Below are positions 18,979-27,945 of a stretch of 64,000 nt of DNA, piece by piece; the first letter of the stretch is position 1; each line of letters begins with the position of its first letter. The position numbers were made by a program, and so were the translations under genes. This stretch comes from Sphingomonas sp. S2M10 (lineage in GTDB: Bacteria; Pseudomonadota; Alphaproteobacteria; Sphingomonadales; Sphingomonadaceae), in assembly GCF_012650175.1 (NCBI RefSeq), contig NZ_JAAILI010000029.1:1-64000 (forward strand), in the 5' to 3' direction. The notes under the pieces were generated by a model that saw only the letters and a list, made by a program, of their open reading frames with translations, was not told where the DNA came from and ran no database searches.

Positions 18979-19698
18979 ATGACCATGATCGTCGGCCATG
19001 TTTCTGCACTTGCCCGCTTCCCCGTAAAGTCCATGGCGGGCGAGACCCTGTCGGTGGCGGAAATGGACTGGCAGGGCATCGAGGGCGACCGCCAGTACGC
19101 CTTTGTCCGCGCGCAGAATGGCACTCGATTTCCGTGGCTTACCGCGCGCGAAGTGCCGGGCATGGTGCTCCACCGCGCCCGCTTCGCCGATCCGGCCGCG
19201 CCCAAGACCAGCGCGATCACGGTGGAGGCACCCGATGGCGGCGTTCGCGTGCTGCACGACCCCGGCCTGCACGCGCACCTGGCGGAGGCCGCGCGCGAGC
19301 CGGTGTCGCTGCTCCAGGTGGCGCGCGGCGTGTACGACTCCATGCCGGTCTCGCTTCAGACCAGCGCCGGGCATCGCGCCTTGGAGACCGCGCATGGCGA
19401 CCGGATCGACCCGCGTCGCTTCCGCATCAACGTGACGATCGAAAGCGAACTGGTGCCCGAACAATGGCAGGGACTGCGCCTCGCTTTCGGCGACCCGGGC
19501 GAGGACGGCGCGATCGTCCAGTGCGCCGATCCGATCCAGCGCTGCGTGCTGGTCACGATCGATCCGGATACCGGCGCCAAGGACCCGCAGATCCTGCGCA
19601 CCGTCGCCCAGCGCTTCGCCGCTTGTTACGGGCTCTATTCGGCACCGGCGCGGCCTGGGCTGATCCGGGTGGGCGATCCGGTGCGGGTGCTCGGGTAA
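18979..19698 (+). CDS. MOSC domain-containing protein
   Basis: 239 residues comprising a MOSC N-terminal beta-barrel (VSALARFPVKSMAGE, EGDRQYAFV) and a C-terminal MOSC region (FRINVTIES, DPIQRCVLVTIDPDTG). Cys189-area (IQRC) is the conserved cysteine thought to handle molybdenum-cofactor sulfur or a metal-sulfur group. YcbX/mARC-like proteins of this type reduce N-hydroxylated compounds. Divergent from recA; the intergenic region is shared. The substrate is unknown. Confidence 0.88.
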   Translation: MTMIVGHVSALARFPVKSMAGETLSVAEMDWQGIEGDRQYAFVRAQNGTRFPWLTAREVPGMVLHRARFADPAAPKTSAITVEAPDGGVRVLHDPGLHAHLAEAAREPVSLLQVARGVYDSMPVSLQTSAGHRALETAHGDRIDPRRFRINVTIESELVPEQWQGLRLAFGDPGEDGAIVQCADPIQRCVLVTIDPDTGAKDPQILRTVAQRFAACYGLYSAPARPGLIRVGDPVRVLG

Positions 19699-19707
19699 GC
19701 TGCGGGA

Positions 19708-19736
19708 CCGTCATCCCGGCGGAAGCCGGAATGACG
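19708..19736. repeat. REP-like palindrome CCGTCATCCCGGC-GGAA-GCCGGAATGACGG
   Basis: A 13-bp-stem hairpin (one mismatch) between two convergent genes. It has the GTCAT-CCCGG/CCGG-ATGAC arms of repetitive extragenic palindromes common in proteobacteria. It probably also acts as a bidirectional mRNA end for the MOSC gene and the S9 peptidase. Confidence 0.65.
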
Positions 19737-19769
19737 GGAAAAGGAGGGGCCGGAACCCCTCCCTATCGC

Positions 19770-21815
19770 CTACTTCGCCGCCTTGCCCGTCCACTGGTCC
19801 ATCCAGCCGAGCACCTCGCCATACCATTGCAGCGAGTTCTTCGGCTTGAGCACCCAGTGGTTCTCGTCCGGGAAGACGAGCAGCTTGGACGGGATCTCGC
19901 GGCGCTGGAGCGCGGTGAAGGCGGCGACCCCCTGGGTATAGGGGATGCGGAAGTCCTTCTCGCTGGTGATCACCAACTGCGGGGTCTTCCAGGCGCTGAC
20001 GTAATTGACCGGGTTCCAGCGCTCGAACGCGGCGGGATCCTCGAAATAGGCCTTGCCGCCATGTTCCCACTCGTCGAACCACAGCTCTTCGGTCTCGTAG
20101 GCCATGGCGCGCGCGTCGAACACGCCGTCATGCTGGACGATGCACTTGAAGCGATCGGGCCACTGGCCCTCGATCCAGTTCATCATATAGCCGCCATAGG
20201 AGGCGCCGAGCGCGCAGGCCTTGTCGCCGTCGAGAAAGGCGAAGCGATCGGTCGCGGCGCGCAGACCCTTCTTCAGGTCTTCGAGCGGAGCGCCGCCCCA
20301 ATTGTTGCGGATCGCATCGGTGAAGGCCTGGCCATAACCGGTCGAGCCGTGGAAATCGACCGCGACCACCGCATAGCCCGCGCCCGCGAACACCGCCGGG
20401 TTCCAGCGATAGGACCAGCTATTGCCCATGCTGCCCTGCGGCCCGCCATGGACGATGAACGCGATCGGTGCCTTGGCCCCCGTCGCCAGCCCCGCCGGCT
20501 TGGCGACATAGCCCCAGACGGTGTCGCCATTGGCGCCGTTGAAGCTGTAGCGGGTCACCTCGGGCATCGCGATGCCGGCCAGCTTCTCGGCGTTGACCGC
20601 GGTGAGCCGCGTGCTCTTCTTGCCCTTGAGCCAGAAGAAATCGTCCGGCGCGGTGAGGCTGTTCATCGCATAGACGAGCCCGCCCCTGGTCGGCACCACC
20701 GCCGAGACGCTGCCTCTCTCGGTCAGCCGCTCGACCTTGCCCGCCAGCGACACGGCGAAGACCGGCTCTTCCTGCACGTCCTGCGCGGTGACGTAGATCG
20801 TCTTGGAATCCGCACCCCAGGCGATCGACGCAACCGAGCGATCCCAGTCCGCGGTCAGCGCGCGAACATCGCCGGTGGCGAGGTTGCGGAGCATCAGCAC
20901 CTGGCGATCGGCCTCATAGCCCGGCCGCGCCATCGCAAACCAGGCCAGCCACTTCCCGTCAGGCGACGGCGTCGGCAGATTGTCCATGCCGCCATTGCCC
21001 TGGGTGAGGTTGACCGGCGCCGACGAACCGTCCGCAGGCGCGGCGAAGATGTCGAGATTGGTCGAGAGCGGTTCGATCCGCCCCGCCTCGCGCAGCGCGA
21101 AGTAGATGGTCTTGCCGTCGGCGCTCCAGGCGACTTCCTCGCCGCCGCCCGAGGGCTTGGAGGGCGTGTCACCGACCAGCCCGCCTTCGATCGCGACGCC
21201 GTCCCCGGTCGCGCCCTGCGGCCCGAAGGGCAGGACGAAGAGCTGCGAGCGGGTGCCGTCGGCCCAGCTGTCCCAGTGGCGCACGAACAGCTGCTGATAG
21301 ACGCGGCCCGAGCCGGCGTTCGAATCCTTCTTCTCCATCGCCGGGGCGACCGTGGGCGCGCCCGGCTTGCGATCCGCCCAGACGAGCAGCTTCGACCCAT
21401 CGGGCGAGACCTTGAAGCCGCTGAAGCCGCCCTGGATATGGGTCAGCTGGGTGGGCGTGCCGCCGGTGATCGCGACGCCCCAAACCGCGTCCTCGCCACC
21501 CTTGTCCGACTGGAACCAGACGGTCTTGCCGTCGGCGGAGAATTGCGGCGCGGTCTCGTTGACCAGCGGCTCGGCGGCCAGCTTCTCGGGCTTGGCACCC
21601 TTTACGGTCAGGTCGAGCCGCCAGAGGTCATAGCGGCCCTTGTTGGCGGCGAGATCGGTCTCGCGCTGCTGCCAGACGAGCCAGTGGCCGTCGGGCGACA
21701 CCGCAGGCGCCCCTACGCGCGAAAGGCCGATGACGTCCTGGATGGTGAGGTCTCGCGCCGATGCCGGCGCTGCGATGGCGGCGAGCGCGACGCTCGCGAC
21801 GAGGAACTGCTTCAT
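19770..21815 (-). CDS. S9-family serine peptidase (acylaminoacyl-peptidase/DPP-type), secreted
   Basis: A 681-residue prolyl-oligopeptidase-fold enzyme. It has a Sec signal peptide (KQFLVASVALAAIAAPASA, cleaved near residue 20). A beta-propeller of repeated WSxDGK-type blades occupies ~25-420 (SPDGHWLVW, SADGKTVWF, SPDGSKLLVW, SADGKTIYF, SPDGKWLAW). The catalytic alpha/beta-hydrolase domain carries GASYGGYM with nucleophile Ser539 and a C-terminal His in ENHWVLKP. It releases dipeptides or acyl-amino acids from peptides in the periplasm. It is downstream of popZ but separated by about 45 bases. Confidence 0.93.
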   Translation of the reverse strand: MKQFLVASVALAAIAAPASARDLTIQDVIGLSRVGAPAVSPDGHWLVWQQRETDLAANKGRYDLWRLDLTVKGAKPEKLAAEPLVNETAPQFSADGKTVWFQSDKGGEDAVWGVAITGGTPTQLTHIQGGFSGFKVSPDGSKLLVWADRKPGAPTVAPAMEKKDSNAGSGRVYQQLFVRHWDSWADGTRSQLFVLPFGPQGATGDGVAIEGGLVGDTPSKPSGGGEEVAWSADGKTIYFALREAGRIEPLSTNLDIFAAPADGSSAPVNLTQGNGGMDNLPTPSPDGKWLAWFAMARPGYEADRQVLMLRNLATGDVRALTADWDRSVASIAWGADSKTIYVTAQDVQEEPVFAVSLAGKVERLTERGSVSAVVPTRGGLVYAMNSLTAPDDFFWLKGKKSTRLTAVNAEKLAGIAMPEVTRYSFNGANGDTVWGYVAKPAGLATGAKAPIAFIVHGGPQGSMGNSWSYRWNPAVFAGAGYAVVAVDFHGSTGYGQAFTDAIRNNWGGAPLEDLKKGLRAATDRFAFLDGDKACALGASYGGYMMNWIEGQWPDRFKCIVQHDGVFDARAMAYETEELWFDEWEHGGKAYFEDPAAFERWNPVNYVSAWKTPQLVITSEKDFRIPYTQGVAAFTALQRREIPSKLLVFPDENHWVLKPKNSLQWYGEVLGWMDQWTGKAAK

Positions 21816-21860
21816 GCGCCCGACGATAGCCGGAACGTATCGCCCGATACAATCGGGCGA

Positions 21861-22325
21861 TTATCGGCCGCCGGTGATGCGTGCAATCTCGCGCGCGACA
21901 ATCTGCTCGACCAGTTGGGGAAGGTTCTGGTCCAGCCAGTCGCGCAGCATCGGCTTCAGCATTTCGCGCACCAGCCCTTCAAGCGTATCCGATCCAGACA
22001 CCTGCGGCTTCACCACCAGCCGCGACAGCGCCTCCAGCTTCTCGCGGCTTGCCTCGGCTACGCGATCCGAAAGGATCGGGTCGACCGGCCCCGCCTTGGC
22101 AGTCGTCACGGGTGCCGGCGCTTCCGCGATCGGCTCGCGCAGTTCGAGCACGTCCTCCGCCGGCGATGCTGCCGCGAGTTCATCCTCCGGCTCCGGCTCG
22201 GGCACCGCGCGCAACGGACGCCCGCGAGCGAAGGCGCCGGGCTCGTCATCGGCGATGATCCGTTTGATCGATGCGAGGATCTCCTCCATCGACGGCTCGC
22301 TGCTGGCAGTCCCCATCGCGTCCAT
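21861..22325 (-). CDS. popZ: PopZ-family polar organizing protein (DUF2497)
   Basis: A 154-residue protein with the PopZ layout. An N-terminal amphipathic helix (SMEEILASIKRIIADDE) that binds client proteins is followed by a proline- and glutamate-rich acidic linker (PEPEPEDELAA) and a C-terminal oligomerisation region (LEGLVREMLKPMLRDWLDQ then LPQLVEQIVAREI). In alphaproteobacteria PopZ forms polar condensates that anchor the chromosome centromere and cell-cycle regulators. It lies downstream of tolC on the same strand with a 31-base gap, an association common in this order. Confidence 0.88.
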   Translation of the reverse strand: MDAMGTASSEPSMEEILASIKRIIADDEPGAFARGRPLRAVPEPEPEDELAAASPAEDVLELREPIAEAPAPVTTAKAGPVDPILSDRVAEASREKLEALSRLVVKPQVSGSDTLEGLVREMLKPMLRDWLDQNLPQLVEQIVAREIARITGGR

Positions 22326-22356
22326 CCTGGCGTTCGAGCGGTACGAGCGCCCTCAA

Positions 22357-23910
22357 TCAGGGATTGGGACGGTCGCTGTCAACCGAACGCTGCAGCGTCG
22401 GGTCCAGCGGCGCGCCGATTACCTCGGCGCCCTGGGCTGGCGTACCACGAGTGCTGCTCGCCACCGGCGCGGGCGTCTTGTCGTCGCGCCAGTCGTTGAT
22501 GCGGTTGCGCACACGCGTGTAGTTTACCGCCGGATCGTAGAGCAGGCGGCTGTCGAAGCTGAGATCCTTGGCCTGGGCGCGCCCCATCGCGGCGAGCAGG
22601 CTGAACCCGGCGACATAGGCATCGCGCTCCGCCGTGACATATTGGACCTGCGAGTTGAGCAGTTCCTGCTCGGCGTTCAGGATGTCGAGGATGGTGCGTG
22701 TACCGACGCTGTTCTCCGCGCGCACACCTTCGAGGCTCAGCTGGTTGGCCTGCACCGCGGTGCGCGACGATTCGATCACGCGCAGCGCCGCCTGGTAGCT
22801 GGCATACGCCGAGCGTGCCTGCGCGATCACGCCGCGCTCGGTGAGGGTAACCTGCTCGATCGCGGCGCCCTCGCGCGCCTGCGCCTGGCGGACCTGCGCG
22901 GCCGGCCGGCCGGCCTGGAACAGCGGCAGCGTCACCTGCACGCCGACGGTGGCGTTCGTGCCGTTCGGATTCAGACCCGCGCGCTGACCAACCTCCCCGA
23001 CCGAACCGAGATAATTGTAATAGTTGCCGCCGAGGCCCAGGCTCACCTGCGGCAGCCGACCCGCCCGCGCCACCCGCGTGTCAAAGCGGGTCGCGTCCCG
23101 CGCGAGCTGCGCGGCCTCGAGAAACGGATTGTTGGCAAGGGCGACCTGCTCGGCGGTCTGCACGTCCTGCGGCAGATTCGGCAGCGGCGGCGGCGGGGCG
23201 AGGACGCCGGGCGGCGTGCCCACGACGCGAATATAGGTCTCGCGGCTTCCGATCAGCTGCGCCTCGGCGCTGCGGAGCTGCGACTGGGCGAGTGCCAGAC
23301 GGGCTTCGGACTGGGCGACGTCGGTCCGGGTCAGATCGCCGACCTGGAAGCGGTCGCGCGTGGCCTGGAGGTTCACCTCCAGGACGTGGACATTTTCCTG
23401 GTTGAGCCGGACAATCGATTCGTCGCGAATGACGTTGAGATAGGCCGTTACCGTCTGGGTGAAGATGTCCGCCTCGGTGCCGCGCAGATTGGCACGGCCC
23501 GCGTTCACCCGAACCTCGGCGGCACGCACCGAGTTGCGGATACGACCACCATTGTAGATCGGCTGTGAGAGGTTGAGCCCCAGCTGCGCCTGGCGCGACG
23601 GCGTCAGCGCCGTCGCGTCGGTATTGTACAGGCTGTCATTGGCGCTGCCGGTGGCGTTCAGCCCTGGCAGCCCCTGCGAACGGGCGATCGGAACATTCTC
23701 GTCATTGGCGCGCTGGTTTGCGCGTTCCGATTGAAGATCGGGATTGGTTGCATAGGCTTGGGCCAGCGCATCCTGCAGCGTCGTGGTCGGCGCCGCCGTC
23801 TTGGCGCCGGGGGATGGCACGTCCTGGCGACCGCTGGGCGCGGTCTGGGCGAATGCCGGCGCCCCGAGGGAAACGAGGCTCACACCAATGAGCAGAATGT
23901 TCAGTCGCAT
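22357..23910 (-). CDS. tolC: TolC-family outer-membrane efflux/secretion channel
   Basis: A 517-residue protein with a Sec signal (LNILLIGVSLVSLGAPAFA) and two outer-membrane-efflux-protein repeats of long heptad-rich helices (LQDALAQAYATNPDLQSERA; NPFLEAAQLARDATRF). The C-terminal tail is proline-rich. It forms the trimeric outer-membrane duct for tripartite pumps or type I secretion. It is 17 bases downstream of the PCMT-like gene, so the two are probably one transcript with popZ. Confidence 0.93.
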   Translation of the reverse strand: MRLNILLIGVSLVSLGAPAFAQTAPSGRQDVPSPGAKTAAPTTTLQDALAQAYATNPDLQSERANQRANDENVPIARSQGLPGLNATGSANDSLYNTDATALTPSRQAQLGLNLSQPIYNGGRIRNSVRAAEVRVNAGRANLRGTEADIFTQTVTAYLNVIRDESIVRLNQENVHVLEVNLQATRDRFQVGDLTRTDVAQSEARLALAQSQLRSAEAQLIGSRETYIRVVGTPPGVLAPPPPLPNLPQDVQTAEQVALANNPFLEAAQLARDATRFDTRVARAGRLPQVSLGLGGNYYNYLGSVGEVGQRAGLNPNGTNATVGVQVTLPLFQAGRPAAQVRQAQAREGAAIEQVTLTERGVIAQARSAYASYQAALRVIESSRTAVQANQLSLEGVRAENSVGTRTILDILNAEQELLNSQVQYVTAERDAYVAGFSLLAAMGRAQAKDLSFDSRLLYDPAVNYTRVRNRINDWRDDKTPAPVASSTRGTPAQGAEVIGAPLDPTLQRSVDSDRPNP

Positions 23911-23927
23911 GAGCCCCGCTTTTAAGG

Positions 23928-24611
23928 TTAAAAGGTAAATTTTCTCGGTTTTTCAAAGCCCGGCAGCGTCGCTACTTCGATGTCGAGGAAGTCGACAAGA
24001 CCGAAGCCCCCCTCGGTCCGGCGGCCGAGCGCAAGCCGGGTAACGCCGCGGTCAATCACGCCGGTGACGATGCGACCGCCAATCTTCACCTGATCGATGA
24101 TGGGCTGCGGCAGTTCCTCGACGGCACCGTCGATGATCACGAGATCGTACGGCCCGCGTGCGGCCCAGCCGGCGTTGAGCTGCCCCTGTACCAGTTCGAC
24201 ATTCGCGGAGCCGGCGAGCCCGCCGCGCGCGATCGCGAGCAGCGCAGGCTCCTCCTCCAGCGCGACAACCGACGCGACGAGACCGGAGAGCAACGCCGCA
24301 GCATAGCCGCCTGCGGCACCGATCAGCAGGACGTGATCGCTCGGCTGCAGTTCCGCCTCGGTCAACAGCCGGCCGGTGGCCAGCGGCGAATCGTGACGGC
24401 GGCCATTGCCCAGCGGCAGCAGCGCGTCGCGATAGGCGAGCGCGCGCTGTTCGGTGGGCAGGAACACTTCGCGTGGGACTTGCGACATCGCCGTCACCAC
24501 GCGAGGATCGTTCACCGCGTTGGTACGCAGCTGGCTCGCCACCATGGCGTGGCGCATCGCTTCGAAACGGGGCGCTTCGAGGGGCGCAGGGTCGACCATA
24601 AGGGCCATCAT
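23928..24611 (-). CDS. Protein-L-isoaspartate O-methyltransferase family protein
   Basis: A 227-residue SAM-dependent methyltransferase of the PCMT fold. The N-terminal region MRHAMVASQLRTNAVNDPRV and VPREVFLP are typical. The SAM loop reads VLLIGAAGGYAAALL, degenerate compared with the GxGxGY of true repair enzymes. LVIIDGAVEELP follows. It may therefore be a PCMT-like protein with altered activity. In sphingomonads it commonly precedes tolC. Several starts are possible (GTG 24614, ATG 24611 and 24608); a GGAG lies just upstream. Confidence 0.85.
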   Translation of the reverse strand: MMALMVDPAPLEAPRFEAMRHAMVASQLRTNAVNDPRVVTAMSQVPREVFLPTEQRALAYRDALLPLGNGRRHDSPLATGRLLTEAELQPSDHVLLIGAAGGYAAALLSGLVASVVALEEEPALLAIARGGLAGSANVELVQGQLNAGWAARGPYDLVIIDGAVEELPQPIIDQVKIGGRIVTGVIDRGVTRLALGRRTEGGFGLVDFLDIEVATLPGFEKPRKFTF

Positions 24612-24775
24612 CACTCCGCTTGTCGCACAACCGTATTAGTTGCGCAATACACTTGTTGCTATCCCGAGGCTTCTATCGCGCCCTTCGGGACTCGCCAAGC
24701 GAGCGCGGCGTTATTTTGAAACTGTGTTGACAGGGACCCACCCCCGGGGGCATTGGCCGCGCCTCACCTCCGGTT

Positions 24776-24849
24776 GGCCCGATGGCGGAATGGTGACGCA
24801 GCGGACTGCAAATCCGTATATGCCGGTTCGATTCCGGCTCGGGCCTCCA
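24776..24849 (+). tRNA. tRNA-Cys (GCA)
   Basis: A complete cloverleaf: acceptor GGCCCGA pairs with TCGGGCC, the anticodon loop is CTGCAAA with GCA, the T-loop is GTTCGATTC, and CCA is encoded at 24847-24849. A TTGACA -35-like hexamer lies at 24727-24732, though no good -10 is obvious. Confidence 0.96.
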
Positions 24850-24984
24850 CCTTCCCGAACGACATCCGGATGGCGCGCGTTCTGCCCGCCGTTCGCATCC
24901 GCCCCGCGATTCGCGCCGTGCAGTAGGTTGTGGCAGAATCGTTCGGCCAGCGGCTGGCGCCGCGGACACGGAGGGACTTTGCCG

Positions 24985-25164
24985 ATGACCAGCAACGTCG
25001 ACGACGCAATCACGGAATCGGTGACGCAAGCCAATGTCAAAAAGGGTAGCGAAGCGCCGGCCATGGCGATCGACCCGCATCAAGGCGCGGGTCCGGCGAT
25101 GGATGCGGAAGCCCTGAGGCAGATGATGGAACAGCGACGCCGGGATGCAGGGCCGCGTGGCTGA
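24985..25164 (+). CDS. RebB-like (killing-trait/R-body-associated) mini-protein
   Basis: A 59-residue frame preceded by GGAGGG nine bases upstream. Residues 4-26 (VDDAITESVTQANVKKGSEA then PAMAI) match the RebB signature of R-body-related proteins (family pattern I-T-D-A-V-T-Q-A-N-V-K-x-x-x-x-A-P-A-M-A). The C-terminal half diverges (QQMMEQ-like helix, MMEQRRRDAG). RebB proteins are R-body components in some bacteria, but isolated short relatives occur without R-bodies and their role is unknown. It stands alone between tRNA-Cys and a glycine-zipper lipoprotein-like gene. Confidence 0.65.
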   Translation: MTSNVDDAITESVTQANVKKGSEAPAMAIDPHQGAGPAMDAEALRQMMEQRRRDAGPRG

Positions 25165-25272
25165 CCAGATAGGCGCGGTAGGCGCACGTCGCTCGCTTCT
25201 CGGATGCACCGCCTATGCGAAGGGCGCCCGCTGCCCCGTGCAGCGGACGCCCTCTCTCTTGCGCGGCCGTGC

Positions 25273-25665
25273 TTAGCGGCGGCCGCGGCAATCGCCACCG
25301 TCGATCGCTCGACCGGCTAGTGCGCCGGCACCCGCGCCGATGATCGTCCCGGTGCCACTGCGGCGATAGGAACTGCCCCGGCCGATCTCGCCGCCGAGCA
25401 GGCCACCCGCGATCGCACCCAGAATCGTGCCCGTGGTGCCGTCGCTGCAACGCTGGCGATAATAGCGGTCACGATAAGCGTAGCGCGGACGATCGCCCCG
25501 ATAGTCGCGGTACTCGCGATAATCCCGATAGTCGCCGCGATAGCCGCGGTCGTAATGGCTGTAGCCGTCGCGATAGCCCCAGTCCTGAGCGGCCGCCGGC
25601 GTCGCGGCGATCGAACCGGTCATCAGCGTGGCTGCCATGGTGGCGCCGATCAGAAACTTCTTCAT
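25273..25665 (-). CDS. Glycine-zipper 2TM domain envelope protein
   Basis: A 130-residue exported protein. It has a Sec signal peptide (KKFLIGATMAATLMTG...AAAQ), then a Tyr/Arg/Asp-rich repetitive stretch (YRGDYRDYREYRDYRG), then a glycine-zipper pair (GTILGAIAGGLLGGEIG and GTIIGAGAGALAGRAI). Such proteins sit at or in the outer membrane, and some are linked to envelope stress. The start at 25665 has GAGGAG upstream on the minus strand; longer frames lack a signal peptide. Confidence 0.85.
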   Translation of the reverse strand: MKKFLIGATMAATLMTGSIAATPAAAQDWGYRDGYSHYDRGYRGDYRDYREYRDYRGDRPRYAYRDRYYRQRCSDGTTGTILGAIAGGLLGGEIGRGSSYRRSGTGTIIGAGAGALAGRAIDGGDCRGRR

Positions 25666-25866
25666 GTCTTCATCTCCTCGCGGTGGCAGCTCGTGCCGCC
25701 GTCTGAGGACTGATTCGCACAAATCGACTGTTCCCACCCTGAATGCACCCGTTAGCTCATGTTCAGCTAACCGACCGACCCGGATCGGGACGCGCAGCCG
25801 CCATGTCCGCACGGAACCATGACACTTGGGAAACGTTCTTTTGGCCTATTGGAGGGAACCTTCCGC

Positions 25867-26085
25867 ATGTATGATTTCGGCATCCGCCGCGCGCTGACCG
25901 GCTATCGCCCGGACTATCGCCCGCACGAGACCAATCCCTGCCCCGGCTGCGGCCAGTCGCACTGGATGGTGGGTCGGATGACGGCAGAATGCGCGTTTTG
26001 CGGGACGGCCTTGCCGCTCCACCACGGCGCCGTCGGCGGCAGCGCGCTCCATGCCCGCCCCGCCCATCCGCCACTGGCTGCCTGA
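25867..26085 (+). CDS. Small zinc-ribbon-like protein
   Basis: A 72-residue protein starting MYDFGIRRALTGYRP, with GGAGGG just upstream. It has two Cys pairs (CPGCG at about residues 25-29 and CAFCG at about 41-45) that could bind one zinc ion. Its C-terminus is Ala/Pro/His-rich. Function unknown; it sits 3 bases from the next small gene and may be co-transcribed. An upstream in-frame start (25819) is possible but lacks a ribosome-binding site. Confidence 0.65.
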   Translation: MYDFGIRRALTGYRPDYRPHETNPCPGCGQSHWMVGRMTAECAFCGTALPLHHGAVGGSALHARPAHPPLAA

Positions 26086-26088
26086 ACC

Positions 26089-26379
26089 ATGCCGAGCATC
26101 GCCTCCACCTCGCCGATCGAGCGAATCGCCCGAGTCATCGCCGCCGAGATGCTCAGCCCCAATGCCGAAGGCGCGGGAGAACTTAGCCGGCCGGTGAGCG
26201 AGATTGTCGACACGATCTGGTCGCGCGAAACCGACCGCGCCCTTGCGGTGCTGCGGACGCTGCGCGAGCCGACCCGCACGATGATCGAGGCTGGACGCGC
26301 CGCCGGGGACGACCCCGCGCGCATCTGGAGCGCGATGGTCAACGCCGCCATCGCCGAGATGCCCGCGCTAACGGACTGA
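26089..26379 (+). CDS. Small conserved-looking hypothetical protein
   Basis: 96 residues, helical and soluble (PIERIARVIAAEMLS, RETDRALAVLRTLREPTRTMI, IWSAMVNAAIAEM). No domain is recognised. It immediately follows the zinc-ribbon gene and precedes cysS by 56 bases on the same strand, so it may be in the cysS transcript. Confidence 0.65.
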   Translation: MPSIASTSPIERIARVIAAEMLSPNAEGAGELSRPVSEIVDTIWSRETDRALAVLRTLREPTRTMIEAGRAAGDDPARIWSAMVNAAIAEMPALTD

Positions 26380-26435
26380 GCCCGCGCCGGCGTTGCCGGG
26401 TTTGTCGCGGGCATTTTGTTCGCTATGCGCGGACC

Positions 26436-27866
26436 ATGCACGACGCACCGCTGACGCTCTACAATTCGCTTTCCCGTTCGCTCGAGCCGTTCCAGCCGCT
26501 CGACCCTGCCAGGGGCGTGCGCGTCTATTCCTGCGGACCGACGGTCTACAACTACGCCCATCTCGGGAACCTCCGCGCCTATGTGTTCACCGACACGCTG
26601 AGCCGGGTGCTGCGCTGGAAGGGCTATTCGCTCACCCACATCATCAACATCACCGATGTCGGCCACCTCACCTCGGACGCGGATGCCGGCGACGACAAGA
26701 TGGAAGCTGCCGCGCGCGCCCAGGCAACGAGCATCTGGGACATCGCCGCCCATTACACCGCCGCCTTCAAGCAGAATATTCGCGATCTCAACATCACCGA
26801 GCCGAGCAAATGGTCGGTGGCGACCGACCACATCCAGCAGATGATCGCCTTTGCCGAGAAGATCGCGCCCGCGCATTGCTATGAGCTTGAGTCGGGCCTC
26901 TACTTCGACATCTCGACCGTGCCCGACTATGGTCGCCTCGCCGGCGCCGCTGATGATGCAGCGGAAGGCCGGATCATGCCGGTCGACGGCAAGCGGCACC
27001 CCCAGGACTTCGCCATCTGGCGCAAGTCACCGCCGGGCGAGCAGCGGCAGATGGAATGGGATTCGCCCTGGGGCAAGGGTGCACCGGGCTGGCATCTCGA
27101 ATGCTCGGTGATGAGCATCCAGTATCTGGGGGCGCCGTTCGACATCCACACCGGCGGCATCGACCATCGCGAGATCCACCACCCCAACGAGATCGCGCAG
27201 AATCAGGCGTTCTGCGGCTGCGGCGACACCGGCGCCAAGTTCTGGATGCACAACAACTTCCTGGTCGACCGCCAGGGCAAGATGTCCAAATCCAAGGGCG
27301 GGTTCACCACGCTGCAGTCGCTGATCGATGCGGGCGTGCACCCCCTCGCCTATCGCCTGCTCTGCCTACAGGCCCAGTATCGCAGCGAGCTGGAGTTCTC
27401 GGCCGAGAATCTCGCGGCGGCGCTCACCCGCCTGAAGCGGCTGGTGATGACGGTGACTGCGCTGCGCGCGCGCGCCGAGGGCGAAGGCACCGCACCGGCG
27501 GCATGGCTGGAGAAGCTCGACGCGGCGGTGTCGGACGATCTCAACACGCCCAAGGCACTGCCGGTGCTGGACGAGCTGCTGGCCGACAAGCGTACCTCGC
27601 CGGCCGACCGGCTGGCCGCGCTGGCGGAGTTCGACAAGGTGCTGGGACTGCGGCTCTCCGAGCTCAGCCGCGAGGAACTGCGGATGCAGCCCAAGGGCGC
27701 GACGATCACGGCCGACGCAATTTCGGACCTGCTGGTCGAGCGCAAGGAAGCCCGTGTCGTGAAGGATTTCCAGCGCTCCGACCGCATCCGCGAGGCGCTT
27801 GCTGCGGCGGGCGTCGAGGTGATGGACGGCGATCCGCTCGGCTGGGACTGGAAGCCCGTGCTGTAA
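26436..27866 (+). CDS. cysS: Cysteinyl-tRNA synthetase
   Basis: A 476-residue class I synthetase. It has the first zinc Cys and HIGH-type motif (YSCGPTVYNYAHLGNLRAY, ~29-47), further zinc ligands around LECSVMS and HREIHHPNEIAQ, and the KMSKS loop (GKMSKSKGG). A DALR-like anticodon-binding helical domain forms the C-terminus. It charges tRNA-Cys; the tRNA-Cys gene lies only 1.6 kb upstream. Confidence 0.97.
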   Translation: MHDAPLTLYNSLSRSLEPFQPLDPARGVRVYSCGPTVYNYAHLGNLRAYVFTDTLSRVLRWKGYSLTHIINITDVGHLTSDADAGDDKMEAAARAQATSIWDIAAHYTAAFKQNIRDLNITEPSKWSVATDHIQQMIAFAEKIAPAHCYELESGLYFDISTVPDYGRLAGAADDAAEGRIMPVDGKRHPQDFAIWRKSPPGEQRQMEWDSPWGKGAPGWHLECSVMSIQYLGAPFDIHTGGIDHREIHHPNEIAQNQAFCGCGDTGAKFWMHNNFLVDRQGKMSKSKGGFTTLQSLIDAGVHPLAYRLLCLQAQYRSELEFSAENLAAALTRLKRLVMTVTALRARAEGEGTAPAAWLEKLDAAVSDDLNTPKALPVLDELLADKRTSPADRLAALAEFDKVLGLRLSELSREELRMQPKGATITADAISDLLVERKEARVVKDFQRSDRIREALAAAGVEVMDGDPLGWDWKPVL

Positions 27867-27945
27867 GGGCGCCGGGCGCGCGAAATCCGCTTGCGTTACG
27901 GCGGCAACCTCCGCCACAAAACGCGACGAATTTGCGGGGGAAGCG

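Noticed and set aside
17676..22499. A 1607-residue plus-strand open frame
   Set aside because: It is antisense to recA, the S9 peptidase and popZ and has low-complexity Arg/Ala/Asp composition. It results from high GC content and is not a gene.
24985..25164. R-body locus
   Set aside because: Only one RebB-like frame is present. Several reb genes would be expected for a functional R-body.
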